The position numbers and the translations under genes are program-made. Source: Actinomycetes bacterium (GTDB taxonomy: Bacteria; Actinomycetota; Acidimicrobiia; Acidimicrobiales; Bog-793). Taken from it: 45,520 nucleotides of DNA. The stretch is taken from the NCBI GenBank assembly GCA_021796535.1, contig JAKABW010000015.1, positions 1 through 45,520 of the forward strand, written 5' to 3'. The notes under the pieces are model-generated. The model was not told the origin of the DNA. It saw only the letters and a list, made by a program, of their open reading frames with translations, and did no database searches. Below, in pieces: positions 43,080-45,520 of the stretch; the stretch's first letter is position 1; each line of letters starts with the position of its first letter.

Positions 43080-43481
43080 CTACACACGACGTCTTTTCTT
43101 TGGACGACATCCGTTGTGCGGCATCGGAGTAACGTCTTTAATTCCAGTTACCTCGATGCCGGCTGTCGAAAGTGACCTTATTGCCGTTTCTCTTCCGGAA
43201 CCAGGTCCCCTGACCAATACGTCAACCCTTCTTACACCGTGCTCCATTGCCTTTTTGGCACATTGTTCGGCAGCCATTTGAGCGGCAAATGGGGTGGATT
43301 TTCTGGAACCCTTGAATCCAACATGACCGGCGGATGCCCATGCCAGAACATTTCCCTGTTGGTCTGTAATGGATACAATCGTATTGTTGAAAGAGCTCTT
43401 GATATGGGCGACACCGTAAGCAATATTCTTACGTTCTTTTTTACGCGGTCTGCGACCACCCGGTTTAATTGATTTAGCCAT
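43080..43481 (-). CDS. rpsK: 30S ribosomal protein uS11
   Basis: A 133-residue platform protein: [28 protein letters not shown] near 26-53 (cited in part), [22 protein letters not shown] near 61-82, and the C-terminal [17 protein letters not shown]. Its ATG overlaps the rpsM stop by one base (TAATG). Confidence 0.97.
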   Translation of the reverse strand: MAKSIKPGGRRPRKKERKNIAYGVAHIKSSFNNTIVSITDQQGNVLAWASAGHVGFKGSRKSTPFAAQMAAEQCAKKAMEHGVRRVDVLVRGPGSGRETAIRSLSTAGIEVTGIKDVTPMPHNGCRPKKRRRV

Positions 43482-43861
43482 TAATGCTTACGCACCTTCT
43501 TCTTTCCTGCAACTGTCTTCTTGGGACCTTTACGCGTCCTGGCGTTGGTGTGTGTCCTCTGACCTCTCACAGGCAAACCTCTTCGATGCCTGAGACCTTG
43601 GTAAGAACCTATCTCCATTTTGCGCTTGATATCTTGCGCCACATCGCGCCGCAAATCACCTTCAACTTTTAAGTTGGTATCTATGTATGAGCGCAAACGT
43701 GCTATTTCTTCTTCTGTCAAATCACGTACGCGTGTATCAGGACTAACCGATGCAGCGGTACAAACTTGCTGTGATGTTGTTTTTCCTATGCCGTAGATAT
43801 AGGTTAACGAAATTTCTAGCCTTTTTTCCCTCGGTATATCTACCCCTGCAATACGCGCCAT
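43481..43861 (-). CDS. rpsM: 30S ribosomal protein uS13
   Basis: A 126-residue head protein contacting P-site t[29 protein letters not shown] near 1-26 (cited in part), and the basic end [24 protein letters not shown] near 91-114. It starts three bases past the rpmJ stop and touches rpsK at the other end. Confidence 0.97.
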   Translation of the reverse strand: MARIAGVDIPREKRLEISLTYIYGIGKTTSQQVCTAASVSPDTRVRDLTEEEIARLRSYIDTNLKVEGDLRRDVAQDIKRKMEIGSYQGLRHRRGLPVRGQRTHTNARTRKGPKKTVAGKKKVRKH

Positions 43862-43864
43862 TAT

Positions 43865-43978
43865 TTAGCCTTGCCTTTGCTTGTGCCGCGGATTATCGCA
43901 GATCACCATGACTTTTCCATGGCGTCTGATTACCTTGCACTTTTCACACATAGCTTTTACGCTAGGTCTTACTTTCAC
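43865..43978 (-). CDS. rpmJ: 50S ribosomal protein bL36, zinc-binding form
   Basis: A 37-residue protein starting at GTG 43978: [20 protein letters not shown], then [17 protein letters not shown]. The zinc ligands Cys11, Cys14, Cys27 and His32 are all kept. AAGGAG lies 5 bases before the GTG. It stands in the usual place between infA and rpsM. Confidence 0.97.
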   Translation of the reverse strand: MKVRPSVKAMCEKCKVIRRHGKVMVICDNPRHKQRQG

Positions 43979-44078
43979 TTGTTACTCCTTAAAAAATTTC
44001 CGAGCAGCTAACTTTACCAAATCAGTAGAGCTTTATTTAAAATATTTGGCAGTTAAATATAGAAATTAATCTTTCCTA

Positions 44079-44303
44079 TCACCGATAGCGATATGTTATA
44101 CGACCCCTAGTGAGGTCATACGGGGTAATTTCTACTTGTACTTTGTCTCCCGGCAATATGCGAATTCTATGCATACGCATTTTACCGGAGCTGTGAGCTA
44201 ATACTTTATGACCATTTTCCAACTCTACGCGAAACATAGCATTAGGCAAAGGCTCTATTACCTTGCCTTCCAGGATAATGGCATCTTCTTTTGATTTAGG
44301 CAG
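44079..44303 (-). CDS. infA: Translation initiation factor IF-1, with an apparent CTG start
   Basis: A 74-residue OB-fold factor that sits in the ribosomal A site during initiation. The sequence matches the family end to end: [20 protein letters not shown], then [38 protein letters not shown] and [15 protein letters not shown]. The family N-terminus M-P-K lies exactly at CTG-CCT-AAA (44303-44295). The strong AGGAGG ends 4 bases upstream, and no ATG, GTG or TTG is in frame nearby; the next Met is residue 23, inside the fold. A TATAAT lies about 94 bases upstream. The CTG start is read from the sequence; its use must be shown. Confidence 0.93.
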   Translation of the reverse strand: MPKSKEDAIILEGKVIEPLPNAMFRVELENGHKVLAHSSGKMRMHRIRILPGDKVQVEITPYDLTRGRITYRYR

Positions 44304-44396
44304 ATTTCCTCCTAAAATTAGGGTCTCACGCGATAATGAGATTTATCAAAAAATAATAATTTGACGTCCTCAAATCTAGCAGACAACAGAGACAGA

Positions 44397-44402
44397 ATTA
44401 TA
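44397..44402 (-). promoter_or_regulatory. Candidate -10 element of infA
   Basis: TATAAT on the minus strand, about 94 bases before the CTG start. The -35 is not clear. The implied leader is about 85 bases and contains a TTTGA-GGACG-TCAAA hairpin (about 44361-44375). Confidence 0.4.
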
Positions 44403-44461
44403 TCTCTTTTATTTACCTTACAGCTAAATTATGTATTGAATATGCATTATCGGCTATAAGA

Positions 44462-45202
44462 TCATGCCAAAGTCAATATTTCCGGTCCGTCTTCCGTAAT
44501 AGCAATAGTATGCTCAAAATGTGCGGACAAGGAACCGTCTGCCGTGAGCACAGACCAGCCGTCATCCAACTCAATTGTATCAAAATCTCCGGCATTTACC
44601 ATCGGTTCCACGGCAAACACATTGCCCGCCTTCAACTTCGGTCCCGGGGTGCCCGGCCAGTAATTAGGTACCTGCGGCTCTTCATGCATGGCCGTACCGA
44701 TAGCATGGCCTACGTACTTTCTTACGACGGAAAAACCGGCTGCTTCGGCCACGGCTTGCACTTCACGACCTATGTCATGCAACCGATTTCCGGGTTTCAT
44801 AACTTCAATACCGGCATAAAGAGATTTTTCTGTAACCTGTATCAACTTCGCGGCAAGAGCGGAAACCTCCCCCACCGGCATAGTGTAGGCGGCATCGCCG
44901 TGATAGCCCTCCACGATAGCGCCGCAATCAATCGATAAAATGTCTCCCTCTTCTATAACACATTTAGAAGGAATCCCGTGCACGATCATATTATTGGGCG
45001 ACGTACAGATTACAGCGGGAAAGCCGTGATAATTCAAAAAGTTACTTCTTGCCCCTCGTCGTTCTATAACCTCACGGGCTACCTTATCGATCTGGAGAGT
45101 CGTCACCCCGGGTTTGACAAATTCTCTTGTCTTCTCCATAATTTCGGCAACGACTTTCCCTGCCCGTCTCATCTTTGCTATCTCATCTTTAGTTCTTATC
45201 AT
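44462..45202 (-). CDS. map: Methionine aminopeptidase type I
   Basis: Removes the initiator Met from new proteins. The 246-residue protein has the five metal ligands in order: Asp in LSIDCGAIVEGYHGDAAYT (two Asp, near 89-107), His in VGHAIGTAMHEEPQVPNY near 164-181, Glu in FAVEPMVNAG near 192-201 and the final Glu in FEHTIAITEDG near 229-239. Active-site His in GFPAVICTSPNNMIVHGIP near 61-79. It precedes infA, as in the usual secY-adk-map-infA order; the last part of that order is off the window or rearranged. AGGTAG precedes the ATG. Confidence 0.96.
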   Translation of the reverse strand: MIRTKDEIAKMRRAGKVVAEIMEKTREFVKPGVTTLQIDKVAREVIERRGARSNFLNYHGFPAVICTSPNNMIVHGIPSKCVIEEGDILSIDCGAIVEGYHGDAAYTMPVGEVSALAAKLIQVTEKSLYAGIEVMKPGNRLHDIGREVQAVAEAAGFSVVRKYVGHAIGTAMHEEPQVPNYWPGTPGPKLKAGNVFAVEPMVNAGDFDTIELDDGWSVLTADGSLSAHFEHTIAITEDGPEILTLA

Positions 45203-45349
45203 CTTGCTACCTAAATTCCGTTAAAAATACAACATCCACGTAGGTAATGTCTCTCTGCATTCCAGCACAGAGTCTAGGCCAAAACAGAAACATACCGTAT
45301 GCCGATCCAAAAAATATGGAAAAATCTCGTGAATACCGAAATGAAAACA

Positions 45350-45394
45350 AATAATCCTGCCCGCCGATCTCTAAAATCAGCGGGCAGGATTATT
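45350..45394 (-). terminator. Strong intrinsic terminator of the gene at the right edge
   Basis: AATAATCCTGCCCGC (45350-45364) pairs perfectly over 15 bases with 45380-45394 around a 15-base loop. On the minus strand it begins 15 bases after a stop codon and is followed by TTTGTTTTC. It separates that gene from map. Confidence 0.85.
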
Positions 45395-45409
45395 GACAAT
45401 ACTTAAGCC

Positions 45410-45520
45410 TTACGACCTTCTTATAAGTAATCTTTTACGCATAAGACCAAAGGCTGTCAGAAGAGATCCCAAGAGAGCCAGCAGGATCAGGTAAAGGTTT
45501 GCACCAGACCATGGTTCCCC
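45410..45520 (-). CDS. 3' end of a gene for a surface protein with C-terminal membrane anchor (partial)
   Basis: The last 36 residues of a protein whose start is off the window: GEPWSGANLYLILLALLGSL, then LTAFGLMRKRLLIRRS. A hydrophobic segment of about 20 residues followed by a short Arg/Lys tail is the layout of C-terminal anchors or sortase signals. A sorting motif, if any, would lie beyond the edge. A strong terminator follows the stop. The usual upstream neighbour of map (adk) is not what this encodes. Confidence 0.7.
   Translation of the reverse strand, partial: GEPWSGANLYLILLALLGSLLTAFGLMRKRLLIRRS

Overview
The window looks like a chromosomal segment of an actinobacterium with near-even base composition. 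The signs are: a MurT/GatD-type peptidoglycan amidation enzyme, the alpha-operon gene order (map-infA-rpmJ-rpsM-rpsK-rpsD-rpoA-rplQ-truA-rplM-rpsI-glmM), zinc-type uS4 and bL36, short A/T-rich leaders, and frequent GTG/TTG starts. The secreted S53 (acid-acting) peptidase and the large secreted cellulase suggest a low-GC, perhaps acid-living member of or near the Acidimicrobiia. That placement is inference; no rRNA is present to fix it.

Layout. (1) 94-10829, minus strand: a cobalamin operon behind a strong promoter and a cobalamin riboswitch: substrate-binding protein, permease, ATPase, cobU, cobS, cbiB, a CobC/CobD-like aminotransferase, cobQ, a BluB-CobT fusion, then a Prx5-type peroxiredoxin. 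It covers uptake, amidation of the corrin, aminopropanol arm and nucleotide-loop assembly, including making the lower ligand; no corrin-ring genes are present. (2) 11190-15883, minus: pyruvate kinase and the TldE/TldD protease pair. (3) 16073-19883: a DUF1801 gene and a divergent MarR regulator sharing a palindromic operator, a degenerate fragment of murT, and a single-chain MurT-GatD fusion. (4) 20023-24673, plus: heme O synthase and a 1165-residue GH6-GH5-CBM2 cellulase. (5) 24797-27932, plus: a thiol/sulfur-redox group (thioredoxin, DUF302, a 53-residue Cys-rich protein behind a perfect TACCCTATAGGGTA palindrome, CoA-disulfide-reductase-like flavoenzyme with a C-terminal rhodanese). (6) 27933-30304: a gene-poor stretch, a frameshifted VOC pseudogene and an aldo/keto reductase. 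(7) 30516-37193: proB, obg, an S53 peptidase with a Thr/Pro linker made of DNA repeats, and a VOC protein. (8) 37224-45202, minus: glmM and the ribosomal-protein/rpoA cluster up to infA and map. (9) The last 111 bases are the 3' end of a gene for a protein with a C-terminal membrane anchor.

The points most worth a second look are the apparent CTG start codon of infA, with non-AUG starts in several neighbouring translation genes; the MurT-GatD and BluB-CobT fusions; the CsoR/CstR-like palindrome in front of the Cys-rich protein and CoA-disulfide reductase; the partial duplication of murT; and the two-catalytic-domain cellulase.
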